A stretch of 64,000 bases of DNA from Symbiodinium natans (taxonomy: Eukaryota; Sar; Dinophyceae; Suessiales; Symbiodiniaceae): positions 1-64,000 of the forward strand of contig CAJNDS010002347.1 of NCBI GenBank assembly GCA_905221605.1, read 5' to 3'. Of this stretch, positions 10,932 to 22,692 are shown piece by piece. A model generated the notes under the pieces. That model was not told the origin of the DNA. It was given only the letters and a program-made list of their open reading frames with translations, and searched no databases. Positions within the stretch are counted from its first letter, which is position 1, and the number at the start of each line of letters is the position of its first letter. Made by a program: the position numbers and the translations under genes.

Positions 10932-12870
10932 ACTTCAGATGGTTGAGAAAACAGACAATCGTGCGGTAGGCAGCAGTTTGGCGAAGGTGGCCATGTCATG
11001 TTGCTTCCAGAAACCGGATGTCACTTTCAGCTTCTGTGGCGCATCCTGAACAACTTCGCATCTTCTGTGATTCTGCGGGCGCATGGTGGGAGACAGTCGC
11101 AGCCGAGTTCCCCAGGGCAGGGCAGCTGGGTTTGCCATGCTGCCAAGTACAAAAGAACTGATCACGGCCCCCTATTTCGTCCAGGCACCCAGTCGTTCAG
11201 GAAGTTCCAAACATAGGGTTGGAGGCCAGCCCCGAGAATGACGTACCTGAACAGCTGACTTCTAGTACATGGAAGCTTCGAAAGCTTAGAACCTGACAGC
11301 TTTCATCTGCGCGCAGGCAGAAGTGAACGTCTCCAAAAAACAGATAAACTACCGTTTTGCGCGGGTGGGAGTGCGGGATCCCAGTCTCGTGCTTTGAAGA
11401 TTTTCAGGCTTCTGCTTGTAAACCGTCCAACCATAATGAAAAGGCATATCAGGTGAAGTGCGTAATAGTGAAAAATGTAAATGTCTGCTTCTGTCATGTG
11501 CGCTCTGTCACCAAGGCGTATATACCCTCCAATCGGTGCTGGACTTCCAGAAACCCCCAAGTGAAGCCAGGCGTTTTACCCATTCCCATCATGACAAGTT
11601 CCGGAATGTTTCAGCACGAATGCCCTAGAATGCTTCGCTAAGGCCCACGCGCAAGCGTGACGAGGAGGTACAACAGGGGTACATTGGATTGATCTCTCGG
11701 CATGAGCATTGCGTAGGCTGTGATCACAAATCCTCAGTGTCAGGACACGAACTACAGCGGCCTGTGAACTGCGCTTTGATATGACAGAGCCTGTGGCTGA
11801 GTCCGCAAGGCCTCGCTAATGGCACCCTTGTGTGTGCTTAATGTCTGCTGGGTTGCAGTTCCTCTGCTGCTACACTGCTACTGTACACTGCCAAACAATC
11901 AGTGCAGTCCTACGCCTCTCTTGGTCCCCGCAGAGCTGCGAGCAACGAGAAGGATCAGGGTCCAGCAGTAAGACAGCACCCTCCTCAGATTTTCAGGGAA
12001 GCCCCCCATGATTCTTTCAAAGAGCATGGCACAGGGTCACATGGCCACGTGCGTTGATCCCCCAAATCCTGCTGTCCAATCTTGCATGAGAACCGGGGAT
12101 CGGACAGATCGTGCAGTCTATGCCGCGCCAGACATGGTAGAACGGAGGGTTGTTCAAGGTGTATGACGTGAGCGAGCAATGTGAGTCATGGGAATGGCGC
12201 CGGCAATTTTTCTCAGCTACTCCCGCTTCCTGGACCAAAGCCGGGTTGCTTGATGGCTCGGGCACCAGGCACTGACCACCTCGATTGGCTTTCGGTGCAC
12301 ACTTGGCTCTCGAGGTGAGAAGGCATGTTGGGCACCTATGCTTGCGAGCTGCTTGATTTGCAGTGCCGAAGCAGCGCCAACTCCAGACACAAAAACACAC
12401 CCAGCATCGGAGGCACAGAAACAACAACTTATGCGCAGGCCCACACACACCGGCGCCACACAGCTGTTACCGTATTACAGTACACTGCATTCCTTCCTGC
12501 ACATGCTTCAGCTTCACAAGCACACAAGGAGAATGTTTCAGTCGATAAGAGAATCGGAAAAATCGTTTCGAGCGAAGCATGCCCTCTCACAGTCTCTGTC
12601 AGTCCCTCAGCTCTTCTAGCTCTTCTAGGTCTTCTAGCTCTGCTCTTTCGAACAAAAGGTGCATGCAGACAGGTGCGATCAGGCCAGCGCGCAACAGCGA
12701 CAGATGAGACAGCGTTGACAACATTACCATCCTTCAGGTCTCGCTTAATACAAACCGTGCTCTCAGCAACCCCCCCCTAGATCATCACGAGCATCAGTGA
12801 CTTCCCCAAGAGTGCACGACATGGGGCCTGCAACAGTCAGTACATTCAGAAACAGTCTCTGCGTGTGTCG
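10932..12870. other. No supported gene
   Basis: Unique sequence with only short frames. A small AGCTCTTCT-type tandem lies near 12,608-12,640, just before the minisatellite. Confidence 0.45.
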
Positions 12871-14389
12871 ATGCTCACAGCAGGATGACAGCAAGGAAAT
12901 GCTCACAGCAAAATAACAACAAGGAAATGCTCACAGCAGTACGATAGCAAGGAAATGCTCACAGGAAATGCTCACAGCAGGACGGCAGCCAGGAACTGCT
13001 CACAGCAAGATGACAGCAAGGAAATGCTCAAAGCAAAATAACAACAAGGAAATGCTCACAGCAGGATGACAGCAAGGAGATGCTCATAGCAAAATAGCAA
13101 CAAGGAAATGCTCACAGCAGGATGACAGCAAGGAATTGCTCACAGCAGAATAACAGCCAGGAGATGCTCACAGCAGGATGACAGCAAGGAAATGCTCGCG
13201 GCAGGATGGCAGCAAGGAAATGCTCACAGCAGAATGACGGCGAGGAAATGCTGAGAGCAGGATGGCCGCAAGGAAATGCTCACAGCAACATGACAGCAAG
13301 GAAATGCTCACAGCAAAATAACAACAAGGAAATGCTCACAGCAGGATGGCAGCCAGGAAATGCTCACAGCAGGATGGCAGCAAGGAAATGCCCACAGCAG
13401 GATGGCAGCAAGGAAATGCTCACAGCAGGATGGCAGCAAGGAAATGCTCGCGGCAGGAGGACAGCAAGGAAATGCTCACAGCAGGATGACGGCCAGGACA
13501 TGCTCACAGCAGCAGGTCCAGCAAGGAAATGCCCACAGCAGGATGGCAGCAAGGAAATGCTCACAGCAAGATGACAGCAAGGAATTTCACAGCAAAAGAA
13601 CAACAATGCTCAAAGGAAATGCACACAGCAGGATGGCAGCCAGGAAATGCTCACAGCAGGATGACAGCAAGGAGATGCTCACAGCAGGATGACAGCAAGG
13701 AAGTGCTCACAGCAGGATGACAGCAAGGAGATGCTCACAGCAGGATGACAGCAAGGAAATGCTCGCGGCAGGATGGCAGAAAGGAAATGCTCGCAGCAGA
13801 ATGACAGCAAGGAAATGCTCACAGCAGGATGACAGCAAGGAGATGCTCACAGCAGGATGACAGCAAGGAGATGCTCGCGGCAGGATGGCAGCAAGGAACT
13901 GCTCACAGCAAGATGACAGCAAGGAAATGCTCAAAGCAAAATAACAACAAGGAAATGCTCACAGCAGTAGGATAGCAAGGAAATGCTCACAGGAAATGCT
14001 TATAGCAGGATGACAGCAAGGAAATGCCCACAGCAGGATGACAGCAAGGAAATGCTCACAGCAGGATGACCGCAAGGAAATCCTCACAGCAGGATGGCAG
14101 CATGGAAATCCTCACAGCAGGATGACAGCAAGGAAATGCTCAAAGCAGGATGACAGCAAGGAAATGCTCACAGCAGGATGACAGCAAGGAACCGCTCACG
14201 GCAGGACGACAGCAAGGAGATGCTCACAGCAGGATGACAGCAAGGAAATGCTCGCGGCAGGATGGCAGCAATGAAATGCTCACAGCAGAATGACGGCTGA
14301 CGGCGAGGAAATTCTCACAGCAGCAGGTCCAGCAAGGAAATGCCCACAGCAGGATGGCAGCAAGGAAATGCTCACAGCAAGATGACAGC

Positions 14390-15424
14390 AAGGAAATGCT
14401 CACAGCAGGATGACAGCAAGGAAATGCTCACAGCAGGTTGACAGCAAGGAAATGCTCACAGCAGGATGACAGCAAGGAAATGCTCACAGCAGGATGACAG
14501 CAAGGAGATGCTCACAGCAGAATGACGGCGAGGAAATGCCCACAGCAGGATGGCAGCAAGGAAATGCTCATAGCAAGATGACAGCAAGGAAATGTTCACA
14601 GCAGAATAACAGCAAGGAAATGCTCACAGCAGTACGATCGCAAGGAAATGCTCACAGCAGGATGACAGCAGGGAAATGCTCACAGCAAGATGACAGCAAG
14701 GAAATGCTCACAGCAAAATAACAACAAGGAAATGCTCACAGCAGTACGATAGCAAGGAAATGCTCACAGGAAATGCTCACAGCAGGATGACAGCAAGAAT
14801 AGGTCCAGCAAGGAAATGCCCACAGCAGGATGGCAGCAAGGAAATGCTCACAGCAGTACGATCGCAAGGAAATGCTCACAGCAGGATGACAGCAGGGAGA
14901 TGCTCACAGCAGTACGATAGCAAGGGAATGCTCACAGGAAATGCTCACAGCAGGATGGCAGCCAGGAAATGCTCACAGCAGGATGACAGCAAGGAAATGC
15001 TCACAGTAGGATGACAGCAAGGAAATCCTCACAGCAGGATGACAGCAAGGAAATCCTCACAGCTGGATGACAGCAAGGAATTGCTCACGGCAGGATGACA
15101 GCAAGGAAATGCTCACAGCAGGATGACAGCAAGGAAATGCTCACGGCAGGATGACAGCAAGGAAATGCTCACGGCAGGATGACAGCAAGGAAATGCTCAC
15201 AGCAGGATGACAGCAAGGAGATGCTCACAGCAGGATGACAGCAAGGAAATGCTCACAGCAGGATGACAGCAAGGAAATGCTCACAGCAGGATGATAGCAA
15301 GGAAATGCTCACAGCAGAACGACGGCGAGGAAATGCTCACAGCAGCAGGTCCAGCAAGGAAATGCCCACAGCAGGATGGCAGCAAGGAAATGCTCACAGC
15401 AAGATGACAGCAAGGAAATGCTCA
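14390..15424. repeat. First copy of duplicated block in the 28-bp array
   Basis: This block matches 15,734-16,768 almost base for base at an offset of exactly 1344 bases (48 units of 28). The order of variant units is preserved, and outside these limits the two sequences diverge. I saw one substitution (A at 15,322 against G at 16,666). Confidence 0.85.
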
Positions 15425-15733
15425 AAGTAGGATGACAGCAAGGAAATGCTCACAGCAGGATGACAGCAAGAAAGCGCTCACGGCAGGACGACAGCAAGGA
15501 GATGCTCACAGCAGGATGACAGCAAGGAAATGCTCACGGCAGGATGGCAGCAAGGAAATGCTCACAGCAGAATGACGGCGAGGAAATTCTCACAGCAGCA
15601 GGTCCAGCAAGGAAATGCCCACAGCAGGATGGCAGCAAGGAAATGCTCACAGCAAGATGACAGCAAGGAAATGCTCACAGCAAAATAACAACAAGGAAAT
15701 GCTCACAGCAGTACGATAGCAAGGAAATGCTCA

Positions 15734-16768
15734 CAGGAAATGCTCACAGCAGGATGACAGCAAGGAAATGCTCACAGCAGGTTGACAGCAAGGAAATGCT
15801 CACAGCAGGATGACAGCAAGGAAATGCTCACAGCAGGATGACAGCAAGGAGATGCTCACAGCAGAATGACGGCGAGGAAATGCCCACAGCAGGATGGCAG
15901 CAAGGAAATGCTCATAGCAAGATGACAGCAAGGAAATGTTCACAGCAGAATAACAGCAAGGAAATGCTCACAGCAGTACGATCGCAAGGAAATGCTCACA
16001 GCAGGATGACAGCAGGGAAATGCTCACAGCAAGATGACAGCAAGGAAATGCTCACAGCAAAATAACAACAAGGAAATGCTCACAGCAGTACGATAGCAAG
16101 GAAATGCTCACAGGAAATGCTCACAGCAGGATGACAGCAAGAATAGGTCCAGCAAGGAAATGCCCACAGCAGGATGGCAGCAAGGAAATGCTCACAGCAG
16201 TACGATCGCAAGGAAATGCTCACAGCAGGATGACAGCAGGGAGATGCTCACAGCAGTACGATAGCAAGGGAATGCTCACAGGAAATGCTCACAGCAGGAT
16301 GGCAGCCAGGAAATGCTCACAGCAGGATGACAGCAAGGAAATGCTCACAGTAGGATGACAGCAAGGAAATCCTCACAGCAGGATGACAGCAAGGAAATCC
16401 TCACAGCTGGATGACAGCAAGGAATTGCTCACGGCAGGATGACAGCAAGGAAATGCTCACAGCAGGATGACAGCAAGGAAATGCTCACGGCAGGATGACA
16501 GCAAGGAAATGCTCACGGCAGGATGACAGCAAGGAAATGCTCACAGCAGGATGACAGCAAGGAGATGCTCACAGCAGGATGACAGCAAGGAAATGCTCAC
16601 AGCAGGATGACAGCAAGGAAATGCTCACAGCAGGATGATAGCAAGGAAATGCTCACAGCAGAACGGCGGCGAGGAAATGCTCACAGCAGCAGGTCCAGCA
16701 AGGAAATGCCCACAGCAGGATGGCAGCAAGGAAATGCTCACAGCAAGATGACAGCAAGGAAATGCTCA
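15734..16768. repeat. Second copy of duplicated block in the 28-bp array
   Basis: Partner of 14,390-15,424, with the same order of variant units and near-perfect identity by eye. It indicates a recent unequal exchange within the array. Confidence 0.85.
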
Positions 16769-17427
16769 CAGCAAGATGACAACAAGGAACTGCTCACAGC
16801 AGTACGATAGCAAGGAAATGCTCACAGGAAATGCTCACAGCAGGATGGCAGCCAGGAAATGCTCACAGCAGGATGACAGCAAGGAGATGCTCACAGCAGG
16901 ATGACAGCAAGGAGATGCTCACAGCAGGATGACAGCAAGCAAATGCCCACAGCAGGATGACAGCAAGGAGATGCTCACAGCAGAACGACGTCGAGGAAAT
17001 GCTCGCGGCACGTCCTCTTCACTGGTACCTACACTTGCATACGGCATACTTGGTCAGCAAAGTCGGCAGGGGAGTTCGCTGCCCCCATTTCACGGCCAGT
17101 GACTTGCTGCTCCACAAAGTAACAAGCATTTCCAGTCCAGTCCCAGTCCCATTGTCCCAACATTATCTCCAACCCAATTATGATACACCACCCCAACAGC
17201 AACTGCAATTCATGCCAGCGGACTTTGCATAGTCAAGGAGGTTCTCGAGTGTCAGCCTTACTTGCAAACAAAGACAAGACTTTTGCAGAGCGCTTGTCTC
17301 AGTAGGCGAGGTGTGTGCGCAACGGCTAATGTGGGCTCTCGGACCAAGGATCTTGAAAGAACTCCATTCAGGAGCAAAAGATGCCCTAAGTGCCCAAAAG
17401 CAGCTTCACATGGTGCACATCCGACAC

Positions 17428-17593
17428 CTGCTCGAGGGCGTGGGCTGCTCTATGCTGCTCTTGCAACTTGCAGGCTGGGCGAGAAGTGCACTCTCGGCCC
17501 TCGCTCTTTGCCTTCAGTGTTTCCAGCTTCGGGTCCGGTGGATCTGAGTCTGGAGGCGGCTCTTGGAGCTGCGGAGGCTCCTGCGCTTGAGGG
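17428..17593 (-). CDS. Candidate Pro-rich exon
   Basis: The minus strand reads QAQEPPQLQEPPPDSDPPDP, then a charged helical stretch ending HRAAHALEQ, and stops at a good donor (GAGCAG|GTGTCG). The acceptor is one of several CAG sites near 17,593. It is the lowest-coordinate member of a minus-strand exon cluster, and its Pro/Glu-rich character matches the next two blocks. Confidence 0.4.
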
Positions 17594-17711
17594 CTGACAA
17601 GCCTCATGGGGGATCAGAGGTAAGGCCTCCAACAGACGACAGTGACTCCACTGCTCCTGCAACAGTAGAACTCCTACCGCCACATGCCCGAACGCGAACC
17701 TAGCAGCAAGC

Positions 17712-17806
17712 CTTATGGTTCGCCGGCGCCTCCATGGGGTAGAGCCGATCGTCGGTTACAGCGGCCACCACAGGCTCGGTCTCTGGCGGCACCGGCGCTT
17801 CCTTCG
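17712..17806 (-). CDS. Candidate Pro/Glu-rich exon
   Basis: The minus strand reads KEAPVPPETEPVVAAVTDDR then LYPMEAPANHK, followed by a GC-type donor (ATAAG|GCTTGC). It shares the VPPETEP peptide with 18,103-18,234, which suggests exon duplication. The acceptor is not certain. Confidence 0.38.
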
Positions 17807-18102
17807 GGGGGCAGGAGCTATGATGAGCTAGTCTGGCGGGTATCGAAGATGGGTCCTGAAGATCGATGTGTTATTGGTTGGAGATGGTGTTGCATGCCCC
17901 CTTGGCAACCCGAGCCCCTGCAAGAGAGCGGGATGGCACCTCTGAAGAAAACCTGCCGCTGGCAGCTGTCACGGCCTCGCCACATACTGCCCATGCTGCC
18001 ATGCCAGGTCTCCAATCGCAACCCGACAGGAGTTGTTCTGCGATGTGTGACGCTTCACTACTTGAGACACTATTGAGACCACTTGAATGATGGGCCAGGA
18101 AC

Positions 18103-18234
18103 CCTGTACACTTTTGCCCACAAGCGTGCATGCTCCTGTCTGCCCGCCTCGCTGAGATGTAACGATCCGCTCGGGCCAGTTGCTTGCGGCTCGCCAGGCT
18201 CCGTCTCGGGCGGCACTTGACGGTTGACGGTGGC
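18103..18234 (-). CDS. Candidate exon with VPPETEP motif
   Basis: Bounded by CGCTTGAG| upstream and TACAGG|GTTCC downstream on the minus strand; 132 bases, 44 codons. It reads ATVNRQVPPETEPGEPQATG and ends with a charged helix EAGRQEHARLWAKVYR. Composition is convincing and the function is unknown. Confidence 0.42.
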
Positions 18235-18890
18235 CTCAAGCGAATCACAAGCATTCAGCGTGGTTGGGCCATTTCTTGGGTTTGGCAAACAAAAAGTGAG
18301 CAACCTGAGCGTCGGTTAAACCAGCTTTGCAATGCTGCAATGCTCGAAGCGGCTCTGCTGCGAGACGGCTTTTCGCAAATGTTCGCAGATCTTCCGCACA
18401 CCGACACACCAAGCGGTCCAGAGCCGAACTACGAGGCGAGCATCATGAGCGTCTGTTTGCCGCTCCCGCGGCTTGTCGTTTGCAGCTCTGTGTGGAACTG
18501 CCAAAGTGCCATCATTTGGAGTGCTCCCAACAAGGCTCCCGAGTTGATTTAACAGAAGCCGGATTAGGCACCATATGAGCATCTTCTGGGACTGCTCTGG
18601 TCGGCTTCGTGGCAGCGCTTGTTGCGTTGGGGCCGGCCACGGCTTCTCTGCAAACTGCTCTCGGCCCCAAATAACTCCATCACTCAAAGCCAAGAGCTGC
18701 TTTTAGGGGGGCTGTTGTAACATTGCAGGGTCGCACCTCTGAAGAATACCCGCCGCCAGAGGACGTCAAGCCCTTCGCGCAGGGGGTTCAAGCACCAGGC
18801 CGATCATAGCTGTCACACACACAGCACATGGTTTGTGATTGGCATGCTGATTGCGCTCTCTGCTATAATCGTCCGAATCTACTGACTTAC

Positions 18891-19186
18891 ATGCCCATCT
18901 GGGACGCCTCGCTGTGATCTGTTCTGCGGCGCCTGATGGCGTTCCTGGCGAAGCCCCGGGCCATCTGCTCTTCCCTCGCATCTTCCCTATGCTCAACCAC
19001 GCTCGTCACGCCTGGCATATCAGCTACTGTCAGGGTGACCCTTCGACCCGCTTCCCGCCTGATTCCGCGGATGATCTGATAGGCGGGGCCTGTTACAGCA
19101 GGTGCAATGCTTTGCAGTTTAGCTTCCCACCTTCCGCGGGCCCGGAACTCACAAACAACCCAAGGTGGGTCGGGCCGAGGCTTCAT
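18891..19186 (-). CDS. Candidate exon, basic soluble domain
   Basis: The minus strand is open for about 99 codons and ends at a near-perfect donor (GGGCAT|GTAAGTCAG). An acceptor is plausible at ATTCAG| near 19,187. It reads MKPRPDPPWVVCEFRARGRW early and ends in an Arg-rich stretch (ARNAIRRRRTDHSEAS). The charged, mixed composition looks like real protein. It lies between the membrane-segment exons and the Pro-rich exons and could be cytoplasmic. The family is not recognised. Confidence 0.5.
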
Positions 19187-19417
19187 CTGAATCTCTGCTG
19201 TGGACATTTCGGATCGAATCCACAGCCTTCATCCTCATCCACCGCTTTGAAGCGATCGCTATGTGTGTACCTTAGGACTCCGGACAGGCATTCTGCAACA
19301 CGTTCGGGGAACCCAGGACTTTTTAAGCACGGACTGAGGCTGCCGGCAACACCCAGGACTTAGAACATGAGCGCAGCCGGGAAAACTCCAACGCCGACAC
19401 TGCCGGAACTACCCGCA

Positions 19418-19903
19418 TCATCCGCATCCCAGACGCATGTGCTCAATTACACGGAGCAGCAGCATATCTGCCTGGCAAAAAGGGTCCGGGCAGGGCCCGG
19501 AAACCATGGAAACACTCTTGGCACACTTTGACACTCGATGCCCCTTCATGGGATTCATCACAATGACACCACGATGACACCACGCCTTCTCAGCCTCCTG
19601 TGCCAAGATGAGGTCGATAGCCCTCTGCCATATCTCCTTCAAACTGGAACTTCGGGCATGGAGTTCATGCGCAGGCCACAAGAATACGTATACGGCCTGC
19701 TTTTTTGGGAAGCAATCTGCGGAGTCTTCTGTCCCAGCACCATGATCCTCAAGCCCTGATCTCTGAGCCACATACTGAGAATTTGTCACTTGCATGTGGA
19801 AAGGACCACCCAGAACCGCAAGTGGACAAAGGCGTGGCGGGTCCTTGTGCGATGTGGCCACGTTGTCTTCCGACAGGAAGAGCTTCTGAAACTCTGGCAC
19901 GGC
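19418..19903 (-). CDS. Candidate exon, unidentified
   Basis: The frame is open for 190 codons in all; the more convincing part starts after GATGTTCAG| at 19,903 with AVPEFQKLFLSEDNVATSHK. It continues through KEIWQRAIDLILAQEAEKAW. The 3' limit is uncertain, with donors possible at CCATG|GTTTCC and at CTCCGT|GTAATT. Other minus frames are also open here, so support is modest. Confidence 0.35.
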   Translation of the reverse strand, partial: AVPEFQKLFLSEDNVATSHKDPPRLCPLAVLGGPFHMQVTNSQYVAQRSGLEDHGAGTEDSADCFPKKQAVYVFLWPAHELHARSSSLKEIWQRAIDLILAQEAEKAWCHRGVIVMNPMKGHRVSKCAKSVSMVSGPCPDPFCQADMLLLRVIEHMRLGCG

Positions 19904-20271
19904 CTGAACATCGCTGCACAGTGGCCAAGGCGCTGGGAGTCCATCGGGAAGAAGAGCGGCATGCCTGCCGCACTTCTTGGATGTAGCCACGGTGTCGTTT
20001 CACCCAGAACTCCTGAGAAAGGCATCTGGGATGATCTGAAGCAGGGGAATCCTGAGCAACCTGATGGTGCCATTTCACAGCCAAGAGTCTGAAAAGTACA
20101 CGTACCAAGGTGCCGCAAAAGCAGAGTCCAAGCCGCGACGTTGCCTTTAAGGCAAGGGTACCCCTCCCCCCCCCCCCCCAGAAACGCCAGAGACAAACGT
20201 GAAGAGAGGAATTGAAGATGCTCCCAGGGGGATGCTCTGAGAGGGCAGATTTGAAAACTCCCGTTGCTCTA

Positions 20272-20810
20272 TCAGAGCCCAAGCTTCCCATGCTGCCACT
20301 TCCAGGACGTGTAGATTGTCATGGCGACGAAAGGCACCGAGGCCACGATCACGAAGAGGAGGTCCAGCACAGAGAGTACCATCATCGTCTGGGTTTAGAG
20401 CAAAAAGGGGGAGTGGATTTTGGGCTGCATGGGACGTTCTGTTCCTCCGGTCTCATGAGCACACCAAATCTGCGTGTTCTGAGGGCCCGGGCTGTCCATT
20501 CCTGAGCTCAGCTTCGACAAGGGCTCTGCGCTCTCCATGCTGTTCCTTCTCTGCACCAAAGGCACCCAGTTCGTCGTGGCGCATTCAATGACGGGCTGGA
20601 AAGACAGACCTCGATTCAGAAGGGATTGGGGCTCCGTTGCCCCGGAAAACCTGCAATCCAGAATCCGCTACCGTCCGAGATAGACCTAAAACCCTCGTGC
20701 GTGCCAGATGCAGAACTTGTCGCCCTCGCATGGTATGCAGTTCAAAAAGATCATGTCATCGCGAAGGTGGACCAACAGCAGCAGCCTCAGATGAGTCCAG
20801 TCTTCGAGGT
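20272..20810 (-). CDS. Exon cluster of membrane protein, or stop-bearing pseudogene
   Basis: A single minus frame carries strongly coding-like protein: EDWTHLRLLLLVHLRDDMIF with NCIPCEGDKFCIWHARG, then PVIECATTNWVPLVQRRNSM, then a clear membrane helix (VLSVLDLLFVIVASVPFVAM) ending TSWKWQHGKLGL and TGA (20,272-20,274). Three in-frame stops (TAG, TAG, TAA) interrupt it. They can be removed as short introns: one GT-AG intron of 42 bases would sit near 20,651-20,692, and pyrimidine-rich acceptors precede 20,810 (CTCTTTTCAG), 20,595 (GTCTTTCCAG) and 20,388. They could equally be nonsense mutations. Not assigned to a family. Confidence 0.5.
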
Positions 20811-21827
20811 CTGAAAAGAGATTAGTAGAAGTTCAGTGAGGTTCAAGCCTCCAACATAGTGACAGTCAGCGAAGGTTCCAGGAGAGGTCGAACATGAGGC
20901 ACAGTGTACTGTAACAGACATGGGAGAGGCCCCAGGCGCATCAGGGTGACGGAGACCACACCAAGAATGCCGCGTCGGGGGCTGATGTATCCGATGTCCC
21001 GCAGCCGGTTCCTTCAGCAAGCAGCTTGGCCAGCTACTACTGAGGGTGACCAAGAGTAGCTCCAAGAAGGACGAGAATTGAATAGGGACGATAATCATCG
21101 AGAATGCAACTTAAGGTCCTACAGAGTCCTACCAAGGCCGACTGATGTGCATCAGGTGTCAATGTGAGTGCTCTGCAGCCCAAGTGACTTGTGGTGCACA
21201 CAATACACCATCATGGACACTGTCAGCACAGCCTAGGGGTGAGGATGTTAAGCGGTTCATCTGCTATGCCTAAGCGACAGTTGAAGCTGAGACGAGTTTG
21301 TCTTTCTGGGTGCAGGGTCCGAGATGCAACGACCACGAAGAAAGTCGCCCATTGCATAAGCCACTTCATGAAATAGGAGAGCCTTGGCCAGTAGCTGAGT
21401 CACGCTGCTGTTCGAGGGTTCATGCTAGGAAGACCACGGCACACGGGCAAAACATCGCACAGCTGGCGCAGGTACCAGCATGGTTGAATTCCGCTCATGT
21501 GTTTTCCGACGGGGCGCCCTTTTTCGAGCTCTGCAAGTGCGACCGGCGTGGTTGCTACTTCTGTATCAGCCTATATGATCGAATCCATGAAGAGGGTCAG
21601 CAGGTAACGCAGAGTATTAGAGCAAGGCCCACATCGTGCGTAGCAAGAAGACACTGTCGGAGCTCAGATCCCAGACGGACAGAAGCCCACGATTGATCAA
21701 GTTACTCTTGGAAAACACCTTTCTCCCCCTGGTCCAACAGGTGAACCACATGGCATTGGCAGAAGGCAATCGTTCCTCTTTCAGGGATGAAAAGCTGTTA
21801 AACAGCTTGGCGAGCTTAGCCAAGAGC

Positions 21828-21875
21828 CTGTGCCGAGGAAAGCACCAGGGCCACCATCGCAACCAGACACCCTCT
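21828..21875 (-). CDS. Candidate short membrane-segment exon
   Basis: Forty-eight bases between GTGTTCAG| and a GC-type donor (GGCACAG|GCTCTTGG) encode RGCLVAMVALVLSSAQ, a hydrophobic stretch. It fits the run of membrane-type exons on this strand, but it is short and two other frames are open. Confidence 0.28.
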
Positions 21876-22195
21876 CTGAACACTCACGTCGAACAACAAA
21901 CACAAGAACTCCGAGCAACGCAACCCACCATTGTGAAGTAGAACCGAAATGACCCGAAGCGTTGCTTGGAAAAGAGCTGCAGAAAGGCGCGCTCGGGTCC
22001 AGGTCTGTCTTCGCCCGAAGCAAAAACCGGGACTACAACCTGTCTCAAGGAAACCAAGGAATGGAACTTCTTTGCCTGGCAGCTTGAATGCGCACTGCGG
22101 CCGAAGGATCGAGACGTCGCAGGCCGCAATACCTGGGTCAGTGCAAAACCGCCCACTTTGGGGCAGCTTCTGGGAATGCTCACAAGAGGGCTTGC

Positions 22196-22256
22196 CAGAT
22201 GTTTGAGGCCGTGCTAAGCGCCATGCCCACGGTCCACAGCCAATCTTTTGTGAATC
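22196..22256 (-). CDS. Candidate hydrophobic exon
   Basis: The minus strand reads GFTKDWLWTVGMALSTASNI between CCCAAG| and a GC-type donor (CATCTG|GCAAGCC). It could be part of a membrane segment. It overlaps the competing plus-strand reading. Confidence 0.27.
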
Positions 22257-22625
22257 CTTGGGACGTGGCGGCACTGATGCAGTTCCGCATGTCAGAGGAA
22301 GCTCGGAAAGAACAACATGAAAAGCCCAAAGAGTGCCCAAGTGTCGAGTGTAGGGGAGCGGCATCAGGGAGACCGTCCATAGCCTTCCAGTAGCCAAAAG
22401 CCATGCCCCACTCTCAACAACATTGATGATACTCATATCATCCCGAGTGAAACCCCTTGCAATGTTAACAATAAACCCTGCCCCCATTCTTGCCAAACCC
22501 CGGTTGCGATGTCTCACATCGTGGAGTCGCCAATTGCCGCGCGATCAATTCCATGAACGTTTCGCCCGCTCAAAACAATAGCACGTGAGCATGAGCACGG
22601 AGCCCTTAAGACCTCAAAATGCCCA

Positions 22626-22692
22626 AAATGCCCCCCCCCCCCCCCCCCCCCGCACTCCCCTAGGCCATATGCAAAATGCGCCCCCCCCCCCC
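22626..22692. repeat. Poly-C tracts
   Basis: Two C homopolymer runs (about 25 and 12 bases) sit in similar short flanks, so the region looks like an imperfect duplication. Confidence 0.9.

Larger units (their letters stand above)
12871..17009. repeat. 28-bp minisatellite array, about 148 copies
   Basis: The consensus unit is GGAAATGCTCACAGCAGG followed by ATGACAGCAA (28 bases). Units differ at a few positions (GATGGC, AAAATAACAAC, AGTACGATAGC), and some carry a shorter form with GCAGGTCCAGC. Because 28 is not a multiple of three, each plus frame cycles through three units to give a 28-residue period (CSQQDDSKEMLTAGWQQGNA-like), and all plus frames are mostly open; minus frames give LSSCCEHFLAVI-like peptides. 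I read these frames as by-products of the repeat. Confidence 0.97.
21298..22393 (+). pseudogene. Weak plus-strand coding remnant
   Basis: Coding-like plus-strand pieces lie in successive frames: HGQNIAQLAQVPAWLNSAHV (from about 21,440), RSPRLIKLLLENTFLPLVQQ (from about 21,684), KEWNFFAWQLECALRPKDRD (from about 22,056) and FEAVLSAMPTVHSQSFVNPW (from about 22,200). The frame changes suggest a decayed gene. It conflicts with minus-strand exon candidates in the same place, so at most one reading is right. Confidence 0.22.

Noticed and set aside
12325-12780. 151-codon plus-strand frame
   Set aside because: No motif, random-like composition and two other plus frames open at the same place.
12871-17009. 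Many open frames of 60-122 codons on both strands
   Set aside because: They are translations of the 28-bp repeat unit; periodic and present in several frames at once.
12871-17009. CRISPR-like regular repeats
   Set aside because: Units abut directly without unique spacers, and the context is eukaryotic. The same holds for 56-64 kb.
20272-20810. Stop-codon reassignment (TAG/TAA as Gln)
   Set aside because: TGA also interrupts other remnants, the affected regions show frameshifts elsewhere, and ordinary decay or introns explain the data.
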